From: JAWWBN01 sp033720955
Lineage (GTDB): Bacteria; Acidobacteriota; Thermoanaerobaculia; Multivoradales; JAHEKO01
Assembly: GCA_033720955.1 (NCBI GenBank)
Contig: JAWWBN010000005.1
Location: 1 to 41,705 of the forward strand
Length of the DNA stretch: 41,705 nucleotides
Reading direction: 5' to 3'
In this document: positions 34,034-41,705 of the stretch, one piece after another
Position numbering within the stretch: the stretch's first letter is position 1
Layout: the number at the start of each line of letters is the position of its first letter
Position numbers and translations under genes: made by a program
Notes under the pieces: model-generated
What the model saw: the letters and a program-made list of their open reading frames with translations, nothing else
Databases searched by the model: none
What the model was told of the DNA's origin: nothing

Positions 34034-35371
34034 CTACGAGCCGCCCCGGCCGCGCTCGCGGAAGCGCTTCAGACGCTCTTCGATCTCTTTCTCGCTCATG
34101 CCCCGGGCGCGCATCCGCTCCTTGATCGCCTCGAGCTGCTCCGGCGTGACGTTGGACGGGTCGAAGCCTCCCGCTCCGAAACCGCCGGGCGGTCCGCCGG
34201 GAGCCTCAGGAGTCCCGGACGGTCCGGCCTGGGTCGCCCCGGACCCGGCCTGCTCCGAGCCCGGACCGGCCAGAATCCGCACCGGGGTCCCGTCGGAGAG
34301 CCCGTCCTGTCCCACCACCACCACCCGCTCGCCGGCGGCCACGCCGGACACCGCCTCCACGAAGTCGCCCTCGCGGTAGCCCAGCTCCACCTCGCGGCGG
34401 TGGGCCTTGCCGTCGGCGGCGACGTAGACGGTGTCGCCGATCGACTCGAGCGACAGGGCCGCCTTGGGGATGACCAGCGCCTCGGGCCTGGTGGCGGTCT
34501 CCACGAAGACCCGGGCGAACATCCCCGGCCGCAGCGTGTCCTCGGCATCGACCTCCAGCGTCACCTTCACCGTTCCGGTGGCCGCGTCCACCACCGGGCT
34601 GATGCGCAGCACCCGGGCGCTGAACCGGCGGCCGGGGTACGCCTCCACCGTCAGGTAGGCGCGCTGGCCGATCGCGAGCTTGGGGAGCTCCCGCTCCGGC
34701 ACCTGGATGGGGGCCAGGAGGGGGTCGAAGTCGGAGAGCCGGAAGAGGGGGGTGTTGACCGCGACCTGCTGGGCGCGGTCCACGTAGCGCGCCACGATGA
34801 GACCGGAGAAGGGCGCCCGGACCACCGTGTAGCCGAGCTGGATCTCGGCCCCCTCGAACCGGGCCTTGGCGGTCTCGAAGCGGGTGAGGGCCTGCTCGTA
34901 GGCCTCCGGGCTGATGAGCTGGCTCTCCTCTAGCTTCCTGGCCCGCTCGTAGGCCAGCCGCGCCTCCTCCAGGGCCACGCGGGCGATCTCGAGGTCGGCG
35001 CGCAGCTCCTCCTCCTCCAGCCGGGCCAGCACCTGGCCGGCGCGCACCCGGCGGCCCTCCTCGGTCTCGAGGGAGGCGATGGGAGCGGCGACCCGGGCCA
35101 CGATGTCCACCTCGTTCTCCGCCTCGAGGGTGCCGTTGGTCTCGATGAAGGTAGAGATCTGCCGCCGCTCGACCTCCGCGACCTCCACGGGGACCGCCGC
35201 GACCTGCTCGCCGCCGCCCCACGACGGCCCCCCGGGTCCGCCGCCGTTGGCGCCGGGAGGGCCCGCCTGGGAGGCCCCGTCGTCGCCGCCGCAGGCGGCC
35301 AGGGCCAGGGCGAGGGCCAGGGCGAGGGCCGGCGCCGGGCCGGAGCGGAAGTCGGATCGAAAGGTCCTCAT
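34034..35371 (-). CDS. Periplasmic adaptor lipoprotein (membrane fusion protein) of the RND system
   Basis: 445 aa from ATG 35371. The N-terminus has an Ala-Leu repeat signal peptide ending in a lipobox (LAAC, about residues 24-27), so it is a lipoprotein. HlyD-type parts follow: barrel-sandwich/lipoyl half motifs (IVARVAAPIASLETEEGRRVRAGQVLARL and VVRAPFSGLIVARYV, described by first and last residues), an alpha hairpin (about 115-170), a beta barrel (IQVPERELPKLAIGQ) and the membrane-proximal domain. The C-terminal ~40 residues are a charged helix (TPEQLEAIKERMRARGMS). Its start overlaps the stop of permease A (ATGA). It probably joins both permeases to a TolC-like protein not present in this window. 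Confidence 0.93.
   Translation of the reverse strand: MRTFRSDFRSGPAPALALALALALAACGGDDGASQAGPPGANGGGPGGPSWGGGEQVAAVPVEVAEVERRQISTFIETNGTLEAENEVDIVARVAAPIASLETEEGRRVRAGQVLARLEEEELRADLEIARVALEEARLAYERARKLEESQLISPEAYEQALTRFETAKARFEGAEIQLGYTVVRAPFSGLIVARYVDRAQQVAVNTPLFRLSDFDPLLAPIQVPERELPKLAIGQRAYLTVEAYPGRRFSARVLRISPVVDAATGTVKVTLEVDAEDTLRPGMFARVFVETATRPEALVIPKAALSLESIGDTVYVAADGKAHRREVELGYREGDFVEAVSGVAAGERVVVVGQDGLSDGTPVRILAGPGSEQAGSGATQAGPSGTPEAPGGPPGGFGAGGFDPSNVTPEQLEAIKERMRARGMSEKEIEERLKRFRERGRGGS
35301..35330. repeat. Hexanucleotide repeat inside the adaptor signal peptide
   Basis: Five tandem hexamers AGGGC(C/G), encoding an Ala-Leu run in the hydrophobic core of the lipoprotein signal peptide on the minus strand. 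Copy changes would stay in frame and alter signal peptide length. Confidence 0.7.
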
Positions 35372-38300
35372 ACGGCCCCCAGCACCCGCCGCGCGAAGCG
35401 GGCCAAGTCGTCGATCAGCGAGTAGATCGTCGGGATGATCAGCAGCGTCAGGAAGGTGGAGGTGGTCAGCCCGCCGATGATCACCAGTCCGATGGGAGCC
35501 CACGAGGCGGCGCGCCCCTCCGCCGCGCCGAAGAGCTGTGGCAGCAGGAAGGGCGCCACCAGGGGCAGCATGCCCAGGATGGTGGTGATGGCGGTGATCA
35601 GGATCGGCCGCATCCGGTGCTGGCCGCCGGCCAGGATCGCCTCGTCGCGGGGCATGCCGCTCTGACGCAGGTAGTTGATGTGGTCGATGAGCACGATCGC
35701 GTTGTTGACCACCACGCCCAGCAGGATGATCAGCCCCAGCATGGTCATGGTGTCCCACGGCTGGCTGGCCAGCTTCATCGCCACCCCCACGCCGAGCAGG
35801 GCGAAGGGCACCGAGAACATGATCGTCAGCGGCTGGGCGAAGCTCTCGAAGAGGGCCGCCATCAGCATGTAGACCAGGGGCAGGGCGAAGAGCAGAGCGA
35901 AGAAGCCGCTGTCCTGGTCCTGCTGCATCCAGCGGTTCCAGCGGCCGAAGCTCCACTCGTAGCCCGGCGGCAGGGCCATCGAGTCGAGAATGCCCGAGAC
36001 CGCCCGCATGGCGACGAAGGAGGCGCGGGCGTCGGCGACGTTGGCCGACACCGTGACCTTGGCGAGGTGGTTCTCGCGCTCGATGCTCTTGGGTCCGGCC
36101 ACCTGGCGGAAGTCGGCCAGGGCGCCCAGCGGCAGCGAGGCGTCGCCCACGAAGACCGACACGTTGCGAAGCTGGTCGAGGGTCTGACGGTCCTCCTCGC
36201 GGTACTGCATGATCAGGTCCACTTCGCGGTCGGCGGTCTTGAAGTGGCTGACGGGGCGGCTGGAGAGGGCGTTGTTGACGGTGAAGGCGACCGCCCGCGA
36301 CGACAGGCCGGCCTGGACCGCCCGGTCGCGCACCACCTCGACGCGGATCTCCTCGTCGCCGCTCTCGAGAGAGGTGTCGGCGTCCTCGACCAGGGGCAGG
36401 GAGGCGAGCTGGTCGGCGACGCTGGCCGCCAGAAGCTCCAGCACGGCGGGGTCGTCGCCCATCAACTGGACCTCGACCCCGGCGCTGCCGCTGCGGCCGC
36501 GGCCGGTGGCTATCCGCAGCTCGACCCCGGCCTTCTCCGGCAGGAGCTCGCGGATCCGGGCCTGCGCCTCGGTGGTGGAGACGTCGCTCTCCGACTCGTC
36601 CTTCAGGTAGACGTCGAACTGCCGGGTGCGCCGCCAGCTCGCCCGGGAGCGGCCGGTGGAGCGGTCGTAGCTGTGGGCGATGTCGGCGATGTCGATCTCG
36701 TCGCGGTGGGCGTCGAGGATCTGGTAGACCTCCTCGTACAGCGCCGCGATCTGCTCGGGCGAGTACTGGCGCGGGGTGTCCACCTTGACGATCACCTGGC
36801 GCTCCAGACCGCGGAAGGCGAAGGAGCGCTCGATGGTGCCGAAGAGGTAGATCACGCCGCCGAACATCGCCAGGATCGACAGCACGAAGACGAATCGGTG
36901 ACGCAGGGTGAAGCGGAGCGCCGAGGCGTAGAGCCCCTGGAGCCGGGCTGTGAAGTCGGAGGCCCGCGACTCCTGTGAGCGCAGGACGAAGACGGCCGCC
37001 ATCGGCACCACGGTGAGGGCGACCAGCAGGGAGGCGATCATGACGATGCAGACCGCCACCCCGATGTTCTCCAGATAGAGCCGGAAGCGGCCTCCGTCGG
37101 CGAGAAAGATCAGCGGCAGGAAGACGCAGACGGTGGTGGCGGTGGCGGCGAGGATGGGCAGCGCCACCTCGCTGGCGCCCCGCAGGGCCGCCGTGCGCGC
37201 GTCCTCGCCGAGCTCGTTGCGGTGCCGGAAGATCGACTCGATGACCACGATCGAGTTGTCCACCAGCATCCCGAGGGCCAGCATCAGCCCCGCCAGGCTG
37301 ACCACGTTCAGGGTGATGTCCAGAACCCCGGCTTCGCGCAGGAAGTAGATCAGCACGAAGGCGGTGACGACGGAGACGGGGATGGCCAACGCCACCAGCG
37401 AGGTGGTGCGGAACCGGCGGAGGAAGAGGAAGACCGCGCCCACGGCGAGAAGACCGCCGATCAGACCGGCGTCGCGGAGCTGCCCCAGGCCCTGGCGGAC
37501 GTCGACGGAGGCGTCCTGGAAGACCCGCATCTTCACGCCCTCGGCGTCGGGCAGCTCTCCGGTCGCCTGGAGCTCGGCCTTGACCCGGTCCACCACGGCC
37601 AGCAGGTTGGCGGTGGAGTTCTTGTTGATGGAGACGGTCAGGGCCTCCACCCCGTTGAGGAAGTTCCACTCCTCCTGCTCGGGGAAGTCGTAGGTGACTT
37701 CGGCCACGTCGGCGAGCTTGAGGCCCCTGCCGTCGAGGGGCAGCTCGCGGATCTCGTCCAGGGTCGCGAACTCGCCGACCGACCGCACCAGGAGCTTGCG
37801 CCGGCCGTCCGGGATCTCCCCCGCCGAGACGTTGACGTTCCCCTCGCGCAGACGGTTGACCAGGGTGCGCACGTCCACCCGGTGGGCGTTGAGCCGCGCC
37901 GGGTCCAGGTTGACCTGCACCTGCGGCGAGCGCAGGCCGTCGATCGACACCTGCGCCACCCCCTCGAGCCGCTCGAGGCGGCGCTGGAGCACGTTCTCGG
38001 CGAAGTCGTAGAGCCGCTCCTCCGGCCACGGGGCGGAGAGATCGAAGCGCAGCACCGGAATGTCGCCGCTCTGGAAGCGGCGGATCCAGATCCGCTCCAG
38101 GTCGTCGGGCAGGAGGTGGCGGGCGCGGTCGAGCCGGTCGCGCACCTCGACCGCCGCCATGTCCATGTCGGTGCCGTCCACGAAGCTGATGTCGATCCGC
38201 GCCCCGTCGGCCGCCGCGCTGGCCGAGAGAGTGTCGATGCCGTTGATGGTCCCCATGGCGTCCTCGAGAGGCCGCACCACCAGCCGCTCGACCTCCACCG

Positions 38301-38481
38301 GCGACGAGGAGGGGTAGACCGCCTGCACCGAGATGTTGGAGGAGGAGAAGCTGGGGAGGAACTCGAGCGGCAGACGGGTCAGCGAGATCCAGCCGAGGAC
38401 GAGCACGCCGAGCACCACCATCCCCATGGTGACCCGCCGCTCGACGGCGAAGCGGACGATGGGATTGCTGGCTCTGGACAT
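35368..38481 (-). CDS. RND-superfamily efflux permease A (HAE1/AcrB-like)
   Basis: 1037 aa with the full RND layout: TM1, a first periplasmic loop (starting near PSFSSSNISVQAVYPSSSPVEVERL), six TM helices, a second loop and six more. The proton-relay TM4 reads LGMLVDNSIVVIESIF (Asp-Asn), and TM10 has LIILLGVVVNNAIVLIDHINY. It is clearly a different clade from permease B (only general RND similarity), so this is not a recent duplication. The ATG at 38481 has no ribosome site; TAGGAT at 38498-38503 is a possible -10. The stop is inside the adaptor start. It is the first gene of the adaptor-permease set, 130 nt after the VWA gene. Confidence 0.93.
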   Translation of the reverse strand: MSRASNPIVRFAVERRVTMGMVVLGVLVLGWISLTRLPLEFLPSFSSSNISVQAVYPSSSPVEVERLVVRPLEDAMGTINGIDTLSASAAADGARIDISFVDGTDMDMAAVEVRDRLDRARHLLPDDLERIWIRRFQSGDIPVLRFDLSAPWPEERLYDFAENVLQRRLERLEGVAQVSIDGLRSPQVQVNLDPARLNAHRVDVRTLVNRLREGNVNVSAGEIPDGRRKLLVRSVGEFATLDEIRELPLDGRGLKLADVAEVTYDFPEQEEWNFLNGVEALTVSINKNSTANLLAVVDRVKAELQATGELPDAEGVKMRVFQDASVDVRQGLGQLRDAGLIGGLLAVGAVFLFLRRFRTTSLVALAIPVSVVTAFVLIYFLREAGVLDITLNVVSLAGLMLALGMLVDNSIVVIESIFRHRNELGEDARTAALRGASEVALPILAATATTVCVFLPLIFLADGGRFRLYLENIGVAVCIVMIASLLVALTVVPMAAVFVLRSQESRASDFTARLQGLYASALRFTLRHRFVFVLSILAMFGGVIYLFGTIERSFAFRGLERQVIVKVDTPRQYSPEQIAALYEEVYQILDAHRDEIDIADIAHSYDRSTGRSRASWRRTRQFDVYLKDESESDVSTTEAQARIRELLPEKAGVELRIATGRGRSGSAGVEVQLMGDDPAVLELLAASVADQLASLPLVEDADTSLESGDEEIRVEVVRDRAVQAGLSSRAVAFTVNNALSSRPVSHFKTADREVDLIMQYREEDRQTLDQLRNVSVFVGDASLPLGALADFRQVAGPKSIERENHLAKVTVSANVADARASFVAMRAVSGILDSMALPPGYEWSFGRWNRWMQQDQDSGFFALLFALPLVYMLMAALFESFAQPLTIMFSVPFALLGVGVAMKLASQPWDTMTMLGLIILLGVVVNNAIVLIDHINYLRQSGMPRDEAILAGGQHRMRPILITAITTILGMLPLVAPFLLPQLFGAAEGRAASWAPIGLVIIGGLTTSTFLTLLIIPTIYSLIDDLARFARRVLGAV

Positions 38482-38541
38482 GGGCGGCGAGTCGAAGATC
38501 CTATGCGAGAACGCGAGGCCGGGTGCGGATCTTCCAGGCTT

Positions 38542-38560
38542 TTCGCCGGCTCCCGGCGAA
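38542..38560 (-). terminator. Perfect hairpin between the VWA gene and RND permease A
   Basis: An 8-bp stem (TTCGCCGG with CCGGCGAA) around a 3-nt loop, 52-70 nt beyond the VWA stop and 61 nt before the permease A start. There is no U tract, so it may be an attenuator, processing site or terminator that separates expression of the two genes. Confidence 0.4.
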
Positions 38561-38611
38561 CGGTTCCCGCCCCGGTCCCTCCGCCGCCGGCGTCCCCTCT
38601 CGCCCGGAGCG

Positions 38612-40369
38612 CTACTCCAGGGGCGACGGGAGGGCGGCGGTCAGATAGGAGCTCTCGCCGCCCACCAGGTCGCGGACCGCCGCGGCGATCTGGTAGGTCG
38701 AGCCCACCGGGAGCTCCATCGAGACCTGGTACTCGAACTGCTCGCCCACGTCCGCCGGGTCGACCTCGAGAACCAGGCTCTTCTCCCCGACGCCGGTGCG
38801 GTTGCCGGCTTCGTCCCGGGCCGCCAGCAGCACGCTCACCTGCCCGTGCAGACCCTTCTCTCCGGGCAGCAGCGTGAGCTCCTCGAAGGGGATCAGCAGC
38901 GTGATCACCACCTCGGCCCGCTTCCGGACGCGCTTGCCCGAGGGCGTCGCGATGAGCCGGGCGGCGTGCGGGTTCTGGGTGCGGCCGTGGAGCAGCGCCG
39001 TGAGCAGACGGTCCCCGGCCAGGGCGTCGGGGGACCGCAGCCGGTAGCTCTTCCGGTGTCGCACCTCGATCCCGTCCCGCGCGACCTCGACGTCGAGGCG
39101 GTGGGGGCGGCCGGTCGCGTCCGGTCGCGGCACGAAGGCGAGCTCGTAGAGGAGGCTCGAGTCGTCCACCATCCGCTCCACCACCTCGCGGAAGTCGTTG
39201 GTGTTGAGGGTGGCCCGCCCGCCGGTCTCGTCGGCCATCGCGAACAGGACGTCCTGCTGGTTCATCCGGTCGGCCGTGTCGGTGGTCATGCTGGTGCGGG
39301 CCCCCTCGACGCTCGCGGCCCGCAGGGTCGTGAGGCCCGAGGCCTGGAGGGTGTAGAAGGTGACCCGGTTGGCGTTCGCCGCGGCGGTGACCCCGTCCCA
39401 CAGGGACTGGGTGGAGTAGCTCATCATGTCCAGCCTCGCCGCCGAGGGGAACATCCGGGCGGGCGGCAGGACCTCCAGCTCCGGCACGCTGTCCTTCACG
39501 GCGCCCTGGGCGGCCAACGAGCCGTCGCACAGCTCGATCGCGTACTCCCAGCCCACCTGCCCGGCGATCAGCGGGATGCCGTCGCTGACGTGGAGCAGCA
39601 CCTTGCGGCCGTCGAAGCCGCCCAGCGAGTCCACGAAGCCGTTCAGCGCCCCGGCGGCCGCCTCGACCCGGGAGCGGATCTGCTCGGAGCTCTGCCGCGC
39701 CATCGACGCCAGGTCGTTCGAGCAGGCGAGCTCGACCCTCTGGTCCAGGGGTACAAACCGCAGGTTCTCCAGGCTGGTCTGCAGGATGAAGGGCATCAGG
39801 GCGAGCATCCGCTCCTCGGCCATGCCCTCGACCAGCCGCGGCGGCGGGGTGCGGATCTTCTCCTCGACCGCCCGGATCACCCTCCTGTGCTGCCGGGTGA
39901 AGGGCACCTCCACCCGCACCGCGCCGTCGAAGGTGGCCAGCAGCAGCTCGGCCTTCGGCGGCACCCGCCCCAGGGTCTCGGCGAGCTGGATCAGCACCCG
40001 CCGGCGAGAGCCCGGCCCGAGGTGGAGCTCGTCCAGGAAGACGACGAAGCGGTCCTCCCGGCCCGGGGCCGCGGACTCCCGCCGCGGCCGCGCCTCCGGC
40101 GCGCCCTCGCTCGTTCGCGCCGAGGTCGCGGTGGGCGGCGAGAACTGGCTGATCTCGACGAGCTCTCCGTCGTCGAAGAGAGTGAAATCCTCGCGCCGCA
40201 AGTCCAGGACCGGGCGTCCCCGCCGGTCGGTGACGAGCACGTCCACGAGGACCAGCTCGACGTCTACGGTCTCGACGAGGGGCGCCGGCTGGGCTCCCGC
40301 GCCGGCCGCCAGGGCGGCGAGGGCGAGGGCCGGAGCGGCCGGCAGGAGGGTGGCGGGTCGGGTCGGCAT
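38612..40369 (-). CDS. Secreted VWA-domain protein, acidobacterial type
   Basis: 585 aa from ATG 40369, which directly precedes a signal peptide (LLPAAPALALAALAAGAGA); a longer in-frame start at 40474 adds only an Arg-rich stretch. The N-terminal beta domain (about 22-75, VDVELVLVDVLVTDRRGRPVLDL, described by its ends) matches the VWFA-related family common in Acidobacteria. The VWA-like core follows: RFVVFLDELHLG (metal-site-like D-x-L-x), KVLLHVSDGIPL, and TLQASGLTTLR. The C-terminal ~180 residues are beta-rich. A membrane-side or surface protein-binding role is inferred. It lies upstream of the RND genes on the same strand but may have its own transcript. Confidence 0.85.
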   Translation of the reverse strand: MPTRPATLLPAAPALALAALAAGAGAQPAPLVETVDVELVLVDVLVTDRRGRPVLDLRREDFTLFDDGELVEISQFSPPTATSARTSEGAPEARPRRESAAPGREDRFVVFLDELHLGPGSRRRVLIQLAETLGRVPPKAELLLATFDGAVRVEVPFTRQHRRVIRAVEEKIRTPPPRLVEGMAEERMLALMPFILQTSLENLRFVPLDQRVELACSNDLASMARQSSEQIRSRVEAAAGALNGFVDSLGGFDGRKVLLHVSDGIPLIAGQVGWEYAIELCDGSLAAQGAVKDSVPELEVLPPARMFPSAARLDMMSYSTQSLWDGVTAAANANRVTFYTLQASGLTTLRAASVEGARTSMTTDTADRMNQQDVLFAMADETGGRATLNTNDFREVVERMVDDSSLLYELAFVPRPDATGRPHRLDVEVARDGIEVRHRKSYRLRSPDALAGDRLLTALLHGRTQNPHAARLIATPSGKRVRKRAEVVITLLIPFEELTLLPGEKGLHGQVSVLLAARDEAGNRTGVGEKSLVLEVDPADVGEQFEYQVSMELPVGSTYQIAAAVRDLVGGESSYLTAALPSPLE

Positions 40370-40559
40370 GGACCTTGCGGATTGTGACAGAACCAAGCGC
40401 CGGAGCGGCCCAGGCGGGCGCCGTCGGCGGGTCCGCTGCCCTTTTTTGGTCGGCCGGGCGACGAAACATGTCAAAATCGGCGTCGAGACCGCGAAGACCC
40501 CGGGACCACTCCGGCCCGCTTCGACCGCGGGGCGGTTTCGCTCAGTTGCACGCGTCGAT

Positions 40560-40565
40560 TAGTAT
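40560..40565 (+). promoter_or_regulatory. Candidate -10 of the GEVED-like secreted gene
   Basis: TAGTAT in a locally AT-rich stretch 21 nt before the ATG, with a GGGGA ribosome site between. No clear -35. The divergent 40370-40586 region also carries TTGACA on the minus strand (40469-40474) without a convincing -10. Confidence 0.3.
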
Positions 40566-40586
40566 TTCTTGTGTAGGGGAAGCATA

Positions 40587-41705
40587 ATGTCGCGCGAGAT
40601 GAATGGCCTCCACCGCGGAGGGCGCCGCCCGGCGACCCTCGACCGAACTTCTTCGCGCCGCCGGGGAGCGGCCCTGGTGCTCGCACTTCTCCTCTGCGGC
40701 GGGGTCGCCGGCGCCGCCGGCGCGGCGTGTCCCTCGCCGACCGTGCCCACCGTCAACGGGCTGTTCTACGGCGACTGCGACAACACGCTGTACAACGCGT
40801 ACACCACCTCGGCCAACGGCAGCATCCTCTACAACTACTACGACGCCGCGACCACCACGATGTACGTCGCCCTGGTGGTAAGCCACGCGGTCAACGACCT
40901 GGTCTGCGCCCCCGAGAAGGCGTATACCCAGAACGCCTCCCCGCCGTGGACCCAGGGATCGGGGCGGAATTGCAAGCGCGGCACCGACTCCGAGTTCGCC
41001 ACCTTCACCTTCGAGTGCGCCCCCGGCTCGGCCAACTCCTGGACCTGGCAGCAGGCGCTGGGTTGCGCGCAGACGGCGGGACCGCCGGGAAGCAACTGGG
41101 TCTCCGACCCGACCTGCGGGCCGAGCTCGCCGCTTGCCGACTGGGCGCCCGGAGTCGGCGCCGCGGGGAACTCGACCTCGACCACCTCCTGGGTGAGGAA
41201 CATCAACACCTATCAGACCGCCGCGCCGACTCCGGGCATGACGGCGGACCGGGCCTGGGATCTCTACAGCTCGGCTCCCACGAGGGTGATCGACAACTGG
41301 AGGTCGCCCTTCGTGGACAACTCCATCCTGGGGACCATGGCGAACGAGAACGACCCCAAGCTGGTGCCCGGGTACAGCACCCCGAGCATCGGGGGCCTCA
41401 CCCGGTACAGCGACTGCTGGGACGCCAACAGCAGCAGCACCTGCGACATGGGAGAGCTCCGCTACGACTGGGAGTGGTCCATGGTCTACGAGTGGAGCAT
41501 CAACCTGGGCGCGGCGCCGCCGGCCGGACCGGGCTGCGGTGACGCCTCGATCGTGGTCATCAGCGGTCTCTCCCACCACTCGCCCGGCAAGCACGGCGAG
41601 GAGAACGATCCGTTTCCGGAGTGTGGCGACGCGGGCCAGCCACCCTGCCCGATCCTCGCCGATTGGGGCGACCTCCCGGACACCTACCTCACCACCTCGT
41701 CGGTC
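40587..41705 (+). CDS. Secreted Cys-containing protein with the start of a GEVED-type motif (partial)
   Basis: The first 373 codons of an open frame that runs off the right edge. From ATG 40587 (GGGGA 6 nt upstream) a positively charged n-region and a hydrophobic stretch (ALVLALLLCGGVAGAAGA) form a signal peptide. The mature part is low in charge, rich in Asn, Ser, Thr, Trp and Tyr, with many cysteines (for example GDCDN, NCKRGTD, FECAPG, DPTCGP, SDCWDA, SSTCDMG), suggesting disulfide-linked extracellular domains. The last visible segment, ADWGDLPDTYLTTSS, fits the beginning of GEVED-type repeats (typically D-x-GDAPDSY), so a large surface or secreted adhesin-like protein is likely. No function can be assigned to the N-terminal part. 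Confidence 0.75.
   Translation, partial: MSREMNGLHRGGRRPATLDRTSSRRRGAALVLALLLCGGVAGAAGAACPSPTVPTVNGLFYGDCDNTLYNAYTTSANGSILYNYYDAATTTMYVALVVSHAVNDLVCAPEKAYTQNASPPWTQGSGRNCKRGTDSEFATFTFECAPGSANSWTWQQALGCAQTAGPPGSNWVSDPTCGPSSPLADWAPGVGAAGNSTSTTSWVRNINTYQTAAPTPGMTADRAWDLYSSAPTRVIDNWRSPFVDNSILGTMANENDPKLVPGYSTPSIGGLTRYSDCWDANSSSTCDMGELRYDWEWSMVYEWSINLGAAPPAGPGCGDASIVVISGLSHHSPGKHGEENDPFPECGDAGQPPCPILADWGDLPDTYLTTSSV

Noticed and set aside
34034..38029. Single 1331-codon frame covering the adaptor and much of permease A
   Set aside because: Only the last 445 codons look like a protein (the adaptor). The rest is antisense-like low-complexity text over permease A, which is read in another frame.
40469..40474. 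Perfect TTGACA on the minus strand upstream of the VWA gene
   Set aside because: At 17-19 nt downstream the sequence is GACCAA/ACCAAA-like, not a -10. It may be fortuitous.
40542..41594. Minus-strand 350-codon frame at the right edge
   Set aside because: It is antisense to the secreted Cys-rich gene, whose plus-strand frame has a signal peptide, ribosome site and GEVED-like motif.

Overview
The window is one continuous, strongly GC-rich bacterial chromosome segment (roughly 70% G+C by eye) with about 27 genes, one decayed gene, and no tRNA, rRNA, CRISPR array, insertion sequence or phage gene that I can see. It suggests a Gram-negative (diderm) bacterium: there is an lpxD gene, two RND efflux permeases with a lipoprotein adaptor, and a WaaP/Kdo-kinase-like domain. 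A VWA protein of the type common in Acidobacteria, a PrkC-like kinase joined to TPR-like helices, and a FecR-domain protein point towards Acidobacteriota, perhaps a Thermoanaerobaculia-like lineage. That placement is inference, not proof.

Layout. 1-5330 (minus strand): ppiD-like chaperone, ruvA, an unknown 215-aa gene, ruvB and a lipid kinase running off the left edge. 5475-15731 (plus): a FecR-domain membrane protein, then the rod-shape/elongation operon mreB-mreC-mreD-mrdA-rodA, followed without gaps by rng and an unusual two-domain gene (LPS-kinase-like plus TIM-barrel hydrolase-like). 15862-20475 (plus): a full-length Lhr-type helicase. 20489-21670 (minus): a secreted GH99-like protein. 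21791-23383 (plus): an 85-aa unknown and an AmpG-like MFS transporter. 23489-25613 (plus): an ECF sigma factor, its zinc-type anti-sigma factor, and two LTxxQ (Spy/CpxP/CnrX-like) envelope proteins. 25752-26871 (minus): a small membrane protein and a secreted protein with a Cys-containing hydrophobic tail. 27115-29370 (minus): an M48 peptidase and lpxD. 29548-30703 (minus): a decayed Ser/Thr kinase-TPR gene. 30844-40369 (minus): VWA protein, RND permease, adaptor lipoprotein and second RND permease. 40587 to the right edge (plus): a secreted protein with the start of a GEVED-type motif.

How the genes fit together. Most of the window concerns the cell envelope: wall elongation, lipid A acylation, envelope stress sensing, export and periplasmic folding. 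Two signals stand out. First, the ECF sigma gene and the second LTxxQ gene share an identical bipartite promoter (GTAACC, 16 nt, CATCT-R-TC), which defines a small autoregulated envelope-stress regulon that could be searched genome-wide. Second, several genes with no Shine-Dalgarno (ruvB, lhr, the MFS gene) carry a -10-like hexamer 5-6 nt before the start codon, suggesting leaderless transcripts. The most speculative lead is the secreted Cys-tail protein next to a tiny three-TM protein, which has the layout of a hydrophobic peptide toxin precursor with an immunity partner.
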